From NCBI RefSeq assembly GCF_024273235.1, contig NZ_JANBVH010000009.1:1-64000 (forward strand): a DNA stretch of 64,000 nt. The letters are read 5' to 3'. The translations under genes and the position numbers were made by a program. Source of the stretch: Sphingomonas faeni (GTDB lineage Bacteria > Pseudomonadota > Alphaproteobacteria > Sphingomonadales > Sphingomonadaceae). Positions 7,300 through 16,045 of this stretch are shown here, piece after piece (the stretch's first letter is position 1; every line of letters starts with the position of its first letter). A model generated the notes under the pieces. It was not told the DNA's origin, searched no databases, and saw nothing but the letters and a program-made list of their open reading frames with translations.

Positions 7300-8246
7300 G
7301 TACTCCTGACGCGCCACACATCCCCGTCCTGCTCGACGAAGTCCTGGCCGCGCTTTCCCCTGAGCCCGGCGAGACGATGGTCGACGGCACGTTCGGCGCG
7401 GGCGGCTACACGCTGGCATTGCTCAAGTCGGGCGCCCGGATCGTTGCGTTCGACCGCGATCCCGACGCGATCGCCAATGGTCGTGCGATGGAAGAAGCCG
7501 AAGAGGGCCTGACGCTGATCGCCGCGGATTTCTCGGCGATGGCGTCCGAACTCGAAGCGCGCGGCCTTGCGCCGGTCGACGGCGTGACGCTCGATATCGG
7601 CGTGTCGTCGATGCAGCTCGACCAGGCCGAGCGCGGCTTCTCGTTCCAATCGGATGGCCCGCTCGACATGCGGATGGCGCAGGCCGGCATGTCGGCGGCG
7701 GACTTCGTCAACGAGGCCGACGAGAACGAGATCGCCGACGTGCTCTATCAATATGGCGACGAGCCCAAGTCGCGACGCGTCGCGCGCGCGATCGTCGCGG
7801 CGCGCCCGCTGACGCGGACCGGCGAGCTGGCGCACATCGTCCGCCGTGCGCTCGGCTACAAGGCGCACGACAAGAAGGACCCCGCGACGCGCGCGTTCCA
7901 GGCGATCCGCATCCATGTGAACCGCGAGCTTGGCGAGCTGGCCGACGGGTTGCTGGCGGCCGAGCGCGTGCTCAAGCCCGGCGGTCGGCTCGCGATCGTG
8001 ACCTTCCACAGTCTCGAGGACCGGATGGTGAAGCGCTTCCTGCGCACGCGGTCTGGTGGCTCGCCTTCAGGGTCCCGTCATCTTCCGCAGGTGAAAGCCC
8101 CTGCAGAACCTAGTTTTTCTCATGTCGGCCGCGGTGTTCGCGCCGGCGAGGCCGAGATCGCACGCAACCCGCGCGCGCGCTCGGCGACATTACGGACGGC
8201 GCGGCGGACCTCCGCGCAACCTTGGACGGAAGAGGTGACGACATGA
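7296..8246 (+). CDS. rsmH: 16S rRNA (cytosine(1402)-N(4))-methyltransferase RsmH
   Basis: The 316-residue protein methylates N4 of C1402 in the decoding centre of 16S rRNA using S-adenosylmethionine. It shows [10 protein letters not shown] at the start, the SAM-binding loop [10 protein letters not shown] (residues 30-39), the acidic AFDRDPDAI that holds the ribose, [10 protein letters not shown], and the terminal [20 protein letters not shown] region typical of the family. Length and order are normal. It begins with GTG overlapping the mraZ stop and ends overlapping the ftsL start, so translation is probably coupled. The role in the cluster is translation fidelity rather than wall synthesis. 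Confidence 0.96.
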   Translation: MSTPDAPHIPVLLDEVLAALSPEPGETMVDGTFGAGGYTLALLKSGARIVAFDRDPDAIANGRAMEEAEEGLTLIAADFSAMASELEARGLAPVDGVTLDIGVSSMQLDQAERGFSFQSDGPLDMRMAQAGMSAADFVNEADENEIADVLYQYGDEPKSRRVARAIVAARPLTRTGELAHIVRRALGYKAHDKKDPATRAFQAIRIHVNRELGELADGLLAAERVLKPGGRLAIVTFHSLEDRMVKRFLRTRSGGSPSGSRHLPQVKAPAEPSFSHVGRGVRAGEAEIARNPRARSATLRTARRTSAQPWTEEVTT

Positions 8247-8941
8247 CGGCGGCGTATCGGATGAAGGGTGTGGGCTGGTTCGGGGGCTGCGTGGCCGTCG
8301 TGCTCGGTTTCTACCTCGTGTCGCTGCAGGTCGCCGCCGAGCGCAAGAAGCTGGAGGCGGTCAATGGTCAGATCCGCGTCGCCCAGCGTGACATCCGCGC
8401 GCTCGAGACCGAGTTCGACACACGCGGCAATCTGGCGCAGCTCGAGCGCTGGAACGGCGACACGCTGGCGCTGTCGGCGCCGACCGCCGGCCAGTTCGTC
8501 GTGAGCGAGGCCGCGCTCGCGGCGCTCGACGTCAACAGCCTGCGCGCGGACGGGGTCCAGACCGCCGCGCTGCTCGTGCCGTCGGGGGCGGGGTCCGTCG
8601 TTTCCACGTCGACCGTTCCGGTCACCGCCGCGCCTGCGGTCGTGAAGCTTGCCCCCATCGCGCCGGTCCAGATGGCGCAGGTGACTGCGCCGCGCGCGAT
8701 GAACGTCGCGATCCAGGCTGCGTCGAAGACCGCGCTCAAGCCGGTCGTGATCCGCGCCTCTGTCTCCACGCCACGCTCGGCCGAGGCCGCACTCGTCCGT
8801 GCCGCCAAGACCGAGCGCCTCGCCGCCGTTGCGAAGGTCCGTCCGCAGGCCGTCGCGATGCTCGACCGCAAGCTGCTGTCCGATACGACGCTGGGTGACA
8901 TCATGAGCGGCGCCCGCTCCGAGAGCCGTAAGCGGCGGTGA
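8243..8941 (+). CDS. ftsL: FtsL-like divisome protein with long C-terminal extension
   Basis: Position between rsmH and ftsI and structure identify this as FtsL: a short cytoplasmic N terminus, one transmembrane segment (about residues 11-30, [20 protein letters not shown]), and a periplasmic coiled coil ([19 protein letters not shown] to about residue 60). FtsL forms a complex with FtsB and FtsQ and activates FtsWI. At 232 residues it is about twice the usual size; the extra 130 residues are Ala/Val-rich, low in complexity, and include the [16 protein letters not shown] end. Sequence conservation of FtsL is weak, so the call rests on context and topology. Stops and starts overlap on both sides. 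Confidence 0.82.
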   Translation: MTAAYRMKGVGWFGGCVAVVLGFYLVSLQVAAERKKLEAVNGQIRVAQRDIRALETEFDTRGNLAQLERWNGDTLALSAPTAGQFVVSEAALAALDVNSLRADGVQTAALLVPSGAGSVVSTSTVPVTAAPAVVKLAPIAPVQMAQVTAPRAMNVAIQAASKTALKPVVIRASVSTPRSAEAALVRAAKTERLAAVAKVRPQAVAMLDRKLLSDTTLGDIMSGARSESRKRR

Positions 8942-10656
8942 CCGCCTTGGTCGCCCGGCCTGTCTCGCAACAGCGTAGCGCCAACCAGCGTCACGCCCTG
9001 GTGGCGACGGCGCACACGCGCCTGATGATGCTGATGTTCCTGTTCGGCGCGGCGGTGCTGGTGGTGGTCGGACGGCTCGGGATGCTGGCGGTGCAGGCGT
9101 CGCTGGCCGATCCGCAGGCGCGCTCGGTGGCGATTGCGGCGCGGGGCGATATCGTCGATCGCAACGGCTCGCCGCTGGCGCGGACGATCGATGCGTGGAC
9201 CATCGCGGTGCACCCGAAGAAGCTGATCGGCGATCCGACCGAGATCGCCAGCAAGCTCGCGGCGCTGATGCCCGAGGCTGGCGACCAGGCGCATTATTAT
9301 GCGCTGCTGACGTCGCGCAAGAACTTCATCTATCTCCAGCGCCGTGCGTCGCCGGCGCTGGTCGAGCAGGTCAATGCGATCGGCGAGCCTGCGATCGTGT
9401 TCGACCGCGATACGCAGCGGCTGTATCCGCAGTCGACGATGGCGGCGCATGCGCTCGGCTTCCTGTCGACCGCGGGTCACGGCATGAGCGGGATGGAACG
9501 CGTGCTGGACGAGCGGCTGACCAACCCCGCGCTCAACGGCACGCCGGTCGCGCTGTCGCTCGACAACCGCGTCCAGGCGGCGATGGAGAGCGAACTCGGT
9601 CGCGCGATGACGACCTTTTCGGCGCGCGGCGCAGGCGGCATCGTCCTCGACGTGGCCACCGGCGAGGTGATCGCGATGGTCTCGTTGCCGACGTTCAACC
9701 CCAACCGGGTCGGCATGTCGGGCAGCGAGGAACTCCGCAACGTCACGACGCAGAGCGTGTTCGAGCTGGGATCGACGTTCAAGCCGATCACGATGGCGAC
9801 GGCGATGGACACCGGCGTGGTGACGTCGTTCGCACGGCGCTTCGACGCGACGCACCCGCTCCAGGTCGGGCGTTTCACGATTCACGACGAGCGCGGCGAT
9901 CCGAAGCGCTGGCTCAACATGGCCGAGACGCTGATCTATTCGTCCAACATCGCCACTGCGCGAGTTGCGGACGAGGTCGGGCCCGCGAAGATGCAGGCGA
10001 TGTTCAAGAAGCTGGGCTTCGACACCAAGCCCGATATCGAACTGCGCGAGAAGGGCCGTCCGTTGTGGCCGAAATATTGGGCGCGGACGACGACGATGAC
10101 CACCGCCTACGGCCACGGCATCGCGGTGACTCCGCTCCATCTCGCGAGCGCGTATGCGGCCCTGGTCAATGGCGGGATCTGGCGGCCGGCGACGTTGCTG
10201 AAGGTCGCGCCGGGGCATGCGCCGGTCGGGCGTCGTGTCATCAGCGAGCAGACCAGCGCGCGGATGCGGCAGATGCTGCGGCTGATCGTGCAGCGCGGTA
10301 CGGGTCGCAAGGGCGATGCGCCGGGCTACCGGGTTGGCGGCAAGACCGGGACGGCCGAGGCGGCTGTCTCGGGCGGCTACGATCATTCGCGCAACGTGGC
10401 GACGTTTGCCGCGGCATTCCCGATGGATGCGCCGCGCTATGTCGTGCTGGCGATGCTGGACTCGCCGCTCGGGACGAAGGAAACCGGTGGGTGGAAGACG
10501 GCGGCGTGGAATACCGCGCCGGTGGTGGGCCGCACGATCTCGCGCGTCGGTGCGATCCTGGGCGTCGTGCCGGACGCGCACCGCGACATCGACGTGTCTG
10601 ACATCGTGCCGACTTTGTGGCAGGACCCGACCCGTACGCAGCCGACCGGGCAATGA
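8938..10656 (+). CDS. ftsI: Peptidoglycan D,D-transpeptidase FtsI (PBP3)
   Basis: This 572-residue class B penicillin-binding protein cross-links septal peptidoglycan. It has an N-terminal anchor (about residues 28-48), the dimerisation/pedestal region starting at AARGDIVDRNGSPLA, and a transpeptidase domain with all three active-site motifs: STFK (Ser near 279), SSN (near 335) and KTGT (near 469). The start is GTG overlapping the ftsL stop. It pairs with FtsW, encoded 5 kb downstream in the same cluster. Nothing unusual is seen in the catalytic domain. Confidence 0.96.
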   Translation: MTALVARPVSQQRSANQRHALVATAHTRLMMLMFLFGAAVLVVVGRLGMLAVQASLADPQARSVAIAARGDIVDRNGSPLARTIDAWTIAVHPKKLIGDPTEIASKLAALMPEAGDQAHYYALLTSRKNFIYLQRRASPALVEQVNAIGEPAIVFDRDTQRLYPQSTMAAHALGFLSTAGHGMSGMERVLDERLTNPALNGTPVALSLDNRVQAAMESELGRAMTTFSARGAGGIVLDVATGEVIAMVSLPTFNPNRVGMSGSEELRNVTTQSVFELGSTFKPITMATAMDTGVVTSFARRFDATHPLQVGRFTIHDERGDPKRWLNMAETLIYSSNIATARVADEVGPAKMQAMFKKLGFDTKPDIELREKGRPLWPKYWARTTTMTTAYGHGIAVTPLHLASAYAALVNGGIWRPATLLKVAPGHAPVGRRVISEQTSARMRQMLRLIVQRGTGRKGDAPGYRVGGKTGTAEAAVSGGYDHSRNVATFAAAFPMDAPRYVVLAMLDSPLGTKETGGWKTAAWNTAPVVGRTISRVGAILGVVPDAHRDIDVSDIVPTLWQDPTRTQPTGQ

Positions 10657-10666
10657 GGACTATTGC

Positions 10667-12082
10667 ATGAAACTCGCAGCGCTGACCGACGGTACGGAAG
10701 AAGCGCAGGTGACGGGGTTTGCGATCGATCACCGCAAGGTCGCGCCGGGCACGGTGTTCGGCGCGTTCGAAGGCGCGCGCGTCAATGGCGAGGACTTCAT
10801 CGCCGACGCGGTGCGGTCGGGTGCGATCGCGGTGGTGGCGCGGCCGGGGCTCAAGGTCGAAGGCGCCACCTATATCGCCGACGACAATCCTCGCGAACGC
10901 TTCGCGCAACTGGCCGCGAAGTTCTTCGCGCCGTTTCCCGAGACTTCCGTGGCGATCACCGGCACGAACGGGAAGACGTCCTGCGTCGAGATGACGCGGC
11001 AGTTATGGCGGATGGCCGGGTTCCATGCGGCCTCGATCGGCACGCTGGGGGTCACGACCGCCGATGAGCGGGTGACGACCGGGCTGACGACGCCGGACGT
11101 GGTGACGTTCCTGTCGAACGTGGCGGGGCTGGCGCGCGAGGGTGTAACGCATCTGGCGTTCGAGGCGTCGAGCCATGGGCTGACGCAGTATCGGACCGAG
11201 GGGCTCAAAGTTGCCGCCGCGGCATTCACGAATTTGAGCCGCGATCATCTTGATTATCACGGCGACATGGCGGCGTATTTTACCGCCAAGATCCGGTTGT
11301 TCTCCGAGGTGTTGTCGACAGACGGCACGGCGGTGGTGTGGGCGGACGATCCGCAATCGGCTCGGGTGATCGACCTCGCGCGCGAACGTGGCAACCGGCT
11401 GGTGACGGTAGGGACACAGGGCGAGACGTTGCGGCTGGTAGGCCGCGACCCGACGCTGCTCGGGCAGGGACTGACGATCGAGGCCGAGGGCCAGACGTAC
11501 AAGGTGACGCTCCCGCTGATCGGTGCATACCAGGCGGCGAACGCGCTGGTGTCGGCCGGGCTGGTGATCGCAACCGGCGGAGACGTGGCCGCCACGATCG
11601 CCAATCTCGCGCGCCTGCAACCGGTGCGCGGGCGGCTGGAGCGTGCGGTGATCGCGAAGTCGGGTGCGCCGGTTTATGTCGATTACGCGCATACGCCCGA
11701 CGCGCTGGAGGCGGCGATCGCGGCGCTCAAGCCTCATGCGGGCGGCAAGCTGATCGTGGTGTTCGGGGCAGGCGGCGACCGCGACACCGGCAAGCGCGAG
11801 ACGATGGGGCAGGTCGCGGTGCAGCACGCCGACCGCGTCATCGTCACCGACGACAATCCCCGGACCGAGGATGCGCGGGCGATCCGCTGCGATGTTCTGA
11901 AGGGCGCGCGCGGGGCTGAGGAAATCGGCGACCGGCGAGCGGCGATTTCGGCTGCGGTGCGTGAGGCTGGACCCGAGGACATCGTGCTGATCGCCGGCAA
12001 AGGGCATGAGCAGGGGCAGATCGTCGGCGACATGGTCTTGCCGTTCGATGACGTGACGGTGGCGCGGGAGTGCGCGGCGTGA
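10667..12082 (+). CDS. murE: UDP-MurNAc-L-Ala-D-Glu:meso-diaminopimelate ligase
   Basis: The 471-residue cytoplasmic ligase adds the third residue of the peptide stem with ATP. It shows the Mur ligase order: substrate domain, ATP loop TGTNGKTS (residues 98-105), the central domain with FEASSHGL and NLSRDHLDYHGDM, and a C-terminal domain with VDYAHTPDALE. The motif TDDNPRTEDA contains the DNPR signature of ligases that use meso-diaminopimelate, so a Gram-negative type wall is expected. GAGGA lies 7 bases before the ATG. Unlike its neighbours it does not overlap the next gene: a palindromic repeat separates murE and murF. Confidence 0.96.
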   Translation: MKLAALTDGTEEAQVTGFAIDHRKVAPGTVFGAFEGARVNGEDFIADAVRSGAIAVVARPGLKVEGATYIADDNPRERFAQLAAKFFAPFPETSVAITGTNGKTSCVEMTRQLWRMAGFHAASIGTLGVTTADERVTTGLTTPDVVTFLSNVAGLAREGVTHLAFEASSHGLTQYRTEGLKVAAAAFTNLSRDHLDYHGDMAAYFTAKIRLFSEVLSTDGTAVVWADDPQSARVIDLARERGNRLVTVGTQGETLRLVGRDPTLLGQGLTIEAEGQTYKVTLPLIGAYQAANALVSAGLVIATGGDVAATIANLARLQPVRGRLERAVIAKSGAPVYVDYAHTPDALEAAIAALKPHAGGKLIVVFGAGGDRDTGKRETMGQVAVQHADRVIVTDDNPRTEDARAIRCDVLKGARGAEEIGDRRAAISAAVREAGPEDIVLIAGKGHEQGQIVGDMVLPFDDVTVARECAA

Positions 12083-12101
12083 GGGCGGCACCATCTTTAT
12101 T

Positions 12102-12206
12102 CCCCTCCCGCCTGCGGGAGGGGCTAGGGGAGGGCGCGACGTACGTACTGGCGTCCGCTCTGTTTGATCAGCCCCTCCCCCGACCCCTCCCGCAAGCGGG
12201 AGGGGA
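12102..12206. repeat. Family D palindrome pair between murE and murF
   Basis: The left arm CCCCTCCCGCCTGCGGGAGGGG plus CTAGGGGAGGG is mirrored by CCCCTCCCCCGACCCCTCCC and GCAAGCGGGAGGGG. About 45 bases of unrelated spacer lie between. The right end, GGGAGGGGAG, stands 4 bases before the murF GTG and is the only Shine-Dalgarno-like sequence there. Family D also occurs at the start of murB and in putA. Confidence 0.85.
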
Positions 12207-12209
12207 GCA
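12198..12209 (+). promoter_or_regulatory. murF ribosome binding site supplied by a palindromic repeat
   Basis: GGGAGGGGAG at the right end of the family D element precedes the GTG start of murF at normal spacing. Because it is also the end of a hairpin arm (GCAAGCGGGAGGGG pairs with the opposite arm), folding of the repeat could hide the site. The first point is visible in the sequence; control by folding is inference. Confidence 0.5.
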
Positions 12210-13601
12210 GTGAGCTTGTGGACTTCCGCCGAGATCGCCGTCGCCACCGGTGGCGTGGCGTCGGGTGACTTCTCCGTCACTGGTGTTGCGTTTGATTCCC
12301 GGGAGGTTGGTCCCGGCGATCTCTTCGTGGCGATGAAGGGGGAGGCCAGCGATGGGCACCGCTTCCTCGACCAGGCCTTCGCCCAAGGCGCGGCCGGGGC
12401 GATCGTGTCCGAGGCTTGCGACCACCCCCACGTCCTCGTGGCGGACAGTTTTGCCGCATTGAACGCGCTTGGCCGCGCCAGCCGCGCGCGCTCCGCCGCC
12501 AGGATCATCGGCGTCACCGGGTCGGTCGGCAAGACCAGCGCGAAGGAAGCGCTGTTCGCCTGCCTCGACCGCTCAGCCCCCGGCGAGGTGCATCGCTCGG
12601 TCAAGAGCTACAACAACCACACCGGCGTCCCGCTGAGCCTAGCCCGCATGCCGCGGGATGCGAAGTTCGGTGTGTTCGAGATGGGGATGAACCACGCCGG
12701 CGAACTCGCCGAGCTGACCCAACTCGTCCGCCCGCATATCGCGATGATCACCGCGATCGCCCCCGCGCATACCGCATTCTTCCCCGACGAAAGCGCGATC
12801 GCCGACGCCAAGGGCGAGATCTTCGCCGGGCTGGAGCCGGATGGGACGGCGATCGTACCGTACGACAGCCCGCACCGTGATCGCCTGCTCGGCCACGCCG
12901 CGCCGCATGCTGCGCACATCGTCACGTTCGGTAGCGAGAAGGGGGCCGATGTCCGCGCGATCGAGGCAATGCGGCTGCCGACCGGTGGGACGTTCGTCAC
13001 CGCGCGAATGGGGCAAGGGGCCGATCACGAACTGAGCTTCACGATCGCACAGCCGGGCGCGCATTGGGTATCGAACGCGCTGGGCGTGCTCGCCTGCGTG
13101 CAGGCCGCCGGGAGCGACCTCGGGCTGGCCGGGCTCGCGCTGGCCGAACTTGGTGGCTTGCAAGGACGTGGCGCGCGGTCGCTGGTGACGGTCGGCGAAG
13201 GCCAGGCGCTGGTGATCGACGAGAGCTACAACGCCAACCCCGCGTCGATGCGCGCGACGCTCAGCGTCCTCGGCCACGAGCCGGGCCGGCACGTCGCGGT
13301 GCTCGGCGAGATGCGTGAACTGGGCGAGGGCACCTACGACTATCATGCCGGCCTCGCCGAGCCGATCGTTGGCGCGCGCGTCGAAATGGCGCTGCTGGTC
13401 GGTGAAGCGATGGCGCCCCTCGCGCAGGTGCTTGAGGGACAGATCGAAACCGTCCATGTGGGCGACGCTGCGGCCGCGCTCGCGTCGTTACGGACGATCC
13501 TGGCGCCGGGCGATGTCGTGCTCGTCAAGGGATCGAACGGGGTGGGCCTCGCTCGCGTCGTGGCTGGTCTTCAAGCTGGCCTCAAAGGCGGGATTAACTG
13601 A
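12210..13601 (+). CDS. murF: UDP-MurNAc-tripeptide:D-alanyl-D-alanine ligase
   Basis: The 463-residue enzyme joins D-Ala-D-Ala to the tripeptide precursor and completes the UDP-MurNAc-pentapeptide. It begins LWTSAEIA as in relatives, has the ATP loop TGSVGKTSAKE (near residue 103), the NNHTGVPLSLARM substrate loop, GMNHAGEL, and the C-terminal VIDESYNANPASMRA motif. The GTG start is supported by alignment at LWTSAEIA and by a purine-rich site that belongs to the upstream repeat. The stop codon is directly adjacent to the mraY start. Confidence 0.96.
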   Translation: MSLWTSAEIAVATGGVASGDFSVTGVAFDSREVGPGDLFVAMKGEASDGHRFLDQAFAQGAAGAIVSEACDHPHVLVADSFAALNALGRASRARSAARIIGVTGSVGKTSAKEALFACLDRSAPGEVHRSVKSYNNHTGVPLSLARMPRDAKFGVFEMGMNHAGELAELTQLVRPHIAMITAIAPAHTAFFPDESAIADAKGEIFAGLEPDGTAIVPYDSPHRDRLLGHAAPHAAHIVTFGSEKGADVRAIEAMRLPTGGTFVTARMGQGADHELSFTIAQPGAHWVSNALGVLACVQAAGSDLGLAGLALAELGGLQGRGARSLVTVGEGQALVIDESYNANPASMRATLSVLGHEPGRHVAVLGEMRELGEGTYDYHAGLAEPIVGARVEMALLVGEAMAPLAQVLEGQIETVHVGDAAAALASLRTILAPGDVVLVKGSNGVGLARVVAGLQAGLKGGIN

Positions 13602-14672
13602 ATGTTGTATTGGCTCGCCGAGCATCTGGGGTTTCCCGGCCTGCTGAACCTCATCCGTTACCAGACGGTGCGGACCGGGGGCGCGGTGGCGACGGCGCTG
13701 ATCATCGGCCTGATCATCGGGCCGAAGTTCATCGGCTGGCTGCGCGTGCGGCAGGGCAAGGGCCAGCCGATCCGCGCCGACGGCCCGCAGACGCATCTGT
13801 CGAAGCGCGGCACGCCGACGATGGGCGGGCTGATGATCCTCACCTCGATGTGTCTCGCGATCTTCCTGTGGATGGACCTGAGCAATCCGTATGTCTGGGC
13901 GTGCGTGTTCGTGACGCTCGGCTTCGGGACGATCGGGTTCCTCGATGATTACGACAAGGTGCGTAAGGCGAGCACCGCGGGGATCAGCGGGCGGACGCGG
14001 TTGCTGCTCGAGTTCGCGATTGCCGGGATCGCCGCGACGATCATCATGTCGCAGAACGGACCGCATCTGTATCTGCCGTTCACGTCGCGCATGTATCTGG
14101 ATCTGGGCTGGTTCTTCCCGGTGTTCGCGGCGTTCACGATCGTGTCGTTCGGCAATGCGGTGAACCTCACCGACGGTCTGGACGGGCTGGCGACGATGCC
14201 GGTGATCATCGCCAGCGTCGCGTTCATGGTGATCGTGTATCTGGTCGGTAACGTGAAGTTCGCGGATTACCTCGGTATTCCGCATGTGGCGCGTGCTGGT
14301 GAGCTTGCGATCTTCTGCGGTGCGATCGTCGGGGCGGGGCTCGCGTTTCTGTGGTTCAATGCGCCGCCGGCGGCGGTGTTCATGGGCGATACCGGGTCGC
14401 TGGCCCTAGGTGGCGCGCTGGGAACGATCGCGGTCGTCGCGCATCACGAGATCGTGCTCGGGATCATCGGCGGGCTGTTCGTGATCGAGGCGCTGTCGGT
14501 GATCATCCAGGTATTCTTCTACAAGCGCACCGGCAAGCGGGTGTTCCGGATGGCGCCGATCCACCATCATTTCGAACAGCTTGGCTGGGCCGAGGCGACG
14601 GTGGTGATCCGCTTCTGGATCATAGCGCTGGTGCTGGCGCTGGTCGGCCTTTCGACGTTGAAGTTGCGGTGA
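13602..14672 (+). CDS. mraY: Phospho-N-acetylmuramoyl-pentapeptide transferase
   Basis: This 356-residue integral membrane enzyme transfers phospho-MurNAc-pentapeptide to undecaprenyl phosphate, giving lipid I. It has about ten hydrophobic segments and the family motifs [16 protein letters not shown] (with the catalytic Asp pair), [14 protein letters not shown], and the cytoplasmic [15 protein letters not shown] loop with its His triad. Length is normal. The ATG directly follows the murF stop, and the gene ends in a GTGA overlap with murD. Confidence 0.97.
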   Translation: MLYWLAEHLGFPGLLNLIRYQTVRTGGAVATALIIGLIIGPKFIGWLRVRQGKGQPIRADGPQTHLSKRGTPTMGGLMILTSMCLAIFLWMDLSNPYVWACVFVTLGFGTIGFLDDYDKVRKASTAGISGRTRLLLEFAIAGIAATIIMSQNGPHLYLPFTSRMYLDLGWFFPVFAAFTIVSFGNAVNLTDGLDGLATMPVIIASVAFMVIVYLVGNVKFADYLGIPHVARAGELAIFCGAIVGAGLAFLWFNAPPAAVFMGDTGSLALGGALGTIAVVAHHEIVLGIIGGLFVIEALSVIIQVFFYKRTGKRVFRMAPIHHHFEQLGWAEATVVIRFWIIALVLALVGLSTLKLR

Positions 14673-16045
14673 TTATTGCGCAGGCCTGGCGCGGGAAACG
14701 CTATGCGGTGCTGGGGTTGGCGCGGTCGGGGGCTGCGACTGTTCGGGCGTTGGTGGCTGGTGGTGCGAGCGTTGTCGCTTGGGATTCGGATAAAGCTCGG
14801 CGTGACGTCTTTGCTCCCTCTCCCCTGCGGGGAGAGGGTTGGGGTGAGGGGCTGCCTAGCAGCGCTGCGCCCGGAACTGCCCCTCACCCAACCCTCTCCC
14901 CGGAGGGGAGAGGGCTTTTGGATGTGGCGCCGTTGGATGATCTTTCGGACTTCGACGCGCTTGTCGTGTCGCCGGGCGTGCCGCTGAACACGCACCCTCT
15001 CGCCGCGGCCGCGCGCGCGGCCGGCGTGCCTGTCATCGGCGACATCGAACTCTTCGCGCAGGCCCGAGCCGACCTGCCCCCCCACAAGGCCGTCGGCATC
15101 ACCGGTACCAACGGCAAGTCGACCACCACCGCGCTCGTCCACCACATCCTCAGGACCGCCGGCGTCCCGACTCTGATGGGCGGCAATATCGGCCTGCCGA
15201 TCCTCGAACAGCAACCGCTCCCCGAGGGCGGCGTCTATGTGCTCGAACTGTCGAGCTACCAGATCGATCTGACGCAGACGCTCGATTGCGATGTCGCGGT
15301 GCTGCTCAACATCACGCCGGATCATCTCGATCGCTACGACGGCTTCGAAGGCTATGCGGCGTCCAAGGCGCGGTTGTTTGCGATGCAGTCGGCCGAGCAT
15401 GACGCGGTCATCGGCATCGGCGATGCACCGTCCGCGCTGATCGCGCGCGGCCTGTCGGCGAAGGGTGAGCATCTGACCAAGATCGCGCCGGGCGTTTGCA
15501 TGGATCAGAGCAACTGGCCCGCGCTCCAGGGCCCGCACAATGCGCAGAACGCTCTTGCGGCGATTGCTGTCGTGAAGGCGCTGGGGGTGAGCGAGGTCGA
15601 TATCGACCGTGGTCTCGCCAGCTTTACCGGCCTGCCACACCGCATGCAGCAGATCGCCTCATATGGCGGCGTCGGCTATGTCGACGATAGCAAGGCGACC
15701 AATCCCGAGAGCACCGCGCCTGCGCTGGCCGCGTTCGACCGGGTTCACTGGATCGTCGGCGGGCGCGCCAAGGGCGACGACTTAGATGCGTGCAAGACCG
15801 CCTTTGGCCACGTCGTTCGCGCCTACACGATCGGCGAGGCGGGGCCGCGGTTCGCCGAAATCCTGAAAGACTCCATGCCTGTCGAGAATGTCGGCACGCT
15901 CGACGCTGCCGTCCGCAGCGCCGCCGCCAACGCGCGTCCCGGCGACACAGTGTTGTTATCCCCAGCCTGTGCTAGCTTCGATCAGTTTCGCGATTACGAA
16001 GCGCGCGGGGCAGCGTTCCGCGACGCGGTGGAGTCGCTGGCATGA
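14669..16045 (+). CDS. murD: UDP-N-acetylmuramoylalanine:D-glutamate ligase with in-frame repeat insertion
   Basis: The 458-residue enzyme adds D-Glu to UDP-MurNAc-L-Ala. It opens with a nucleotide-binding start ([11 protein letters not shown]), and shows SPGVPLN, the ATP loop TGTNGKSTT (near residue 145), [18 protein letters not shown] and VDDSKATNP. The ATP loop is about 35 residues further along than in relatives because residues 49-86 are encoded by a family E palindrome pair ([11 protein letters not shown] and PTLSPEGRG at its ends). All catalytic motifs follow intact, so the gene should be active; it is the only murD in the window and the function is normally essential. The GTG start overlaps the mraY stop. 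Confidence 0.94.
   Translation: MIIAQAWRGKRYAVLGLARSGAATVRALVAGGASVVAWDSDKARRDVFAPSPLRGEGWGEGLPSSAAPGTAPHPTLSPEGRGLLDVAPLDDLSDFDALVVSPGVPLNTHPLAAAARAAGVPVIGDIELFAQARADLPPHKAVGITGTNGKSTTTALVHHILRTAGVPTLMGGNIGLPILEQQPLPEGGVYVLELSSYQIDLTQTLDCDVAVLLNITPDHLDRYDGFEGYAASKARLFAMQSAEHDAVIGIGDAPSALIARGLSAKGEHLTKIAPGVCMDQSNWPALQGPHNAQNALAAIAVVKALGVSEVDIDRGLASFTGLPHRMQQIASYGGVGYVDDSKATNPESTAPALAAFDRVHWIVGGRAKGDDLDACKTAFGHVVRAYTIGEAGPRFAEILKDSMPVENVGTLDAAVRSAAANARPGDTVLLSPACASFDQFRDYEARGAAFRDAVESLA
14813..14925. repeat. Family E palindrome pair inside murD
   Basis: The left arm CTCTCCCCTGCGGGGAGAG with GGTTGGGGTGAGGGG is mirrored by CCCCTCACCCAACCCTCTCC and CCGGAGGGGAGAGGG. The reading frame of murD runs through it without a stop. 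It encodes a Gly/Ser/Pro-rich loop in the first domain of MurD, before the [11 protein letters not shown] segment. The same family forms the end of murB. Confidence 0.88.

Noticed and set aside
8368-10653. Long minus-strand open frame of 761 codons opposite ftsL-ftsI
   Set aside because: It is Arg/His/Asp-rich and has no domain; it is the antisense shadow expected in high-GC genes with strong third-base bias.
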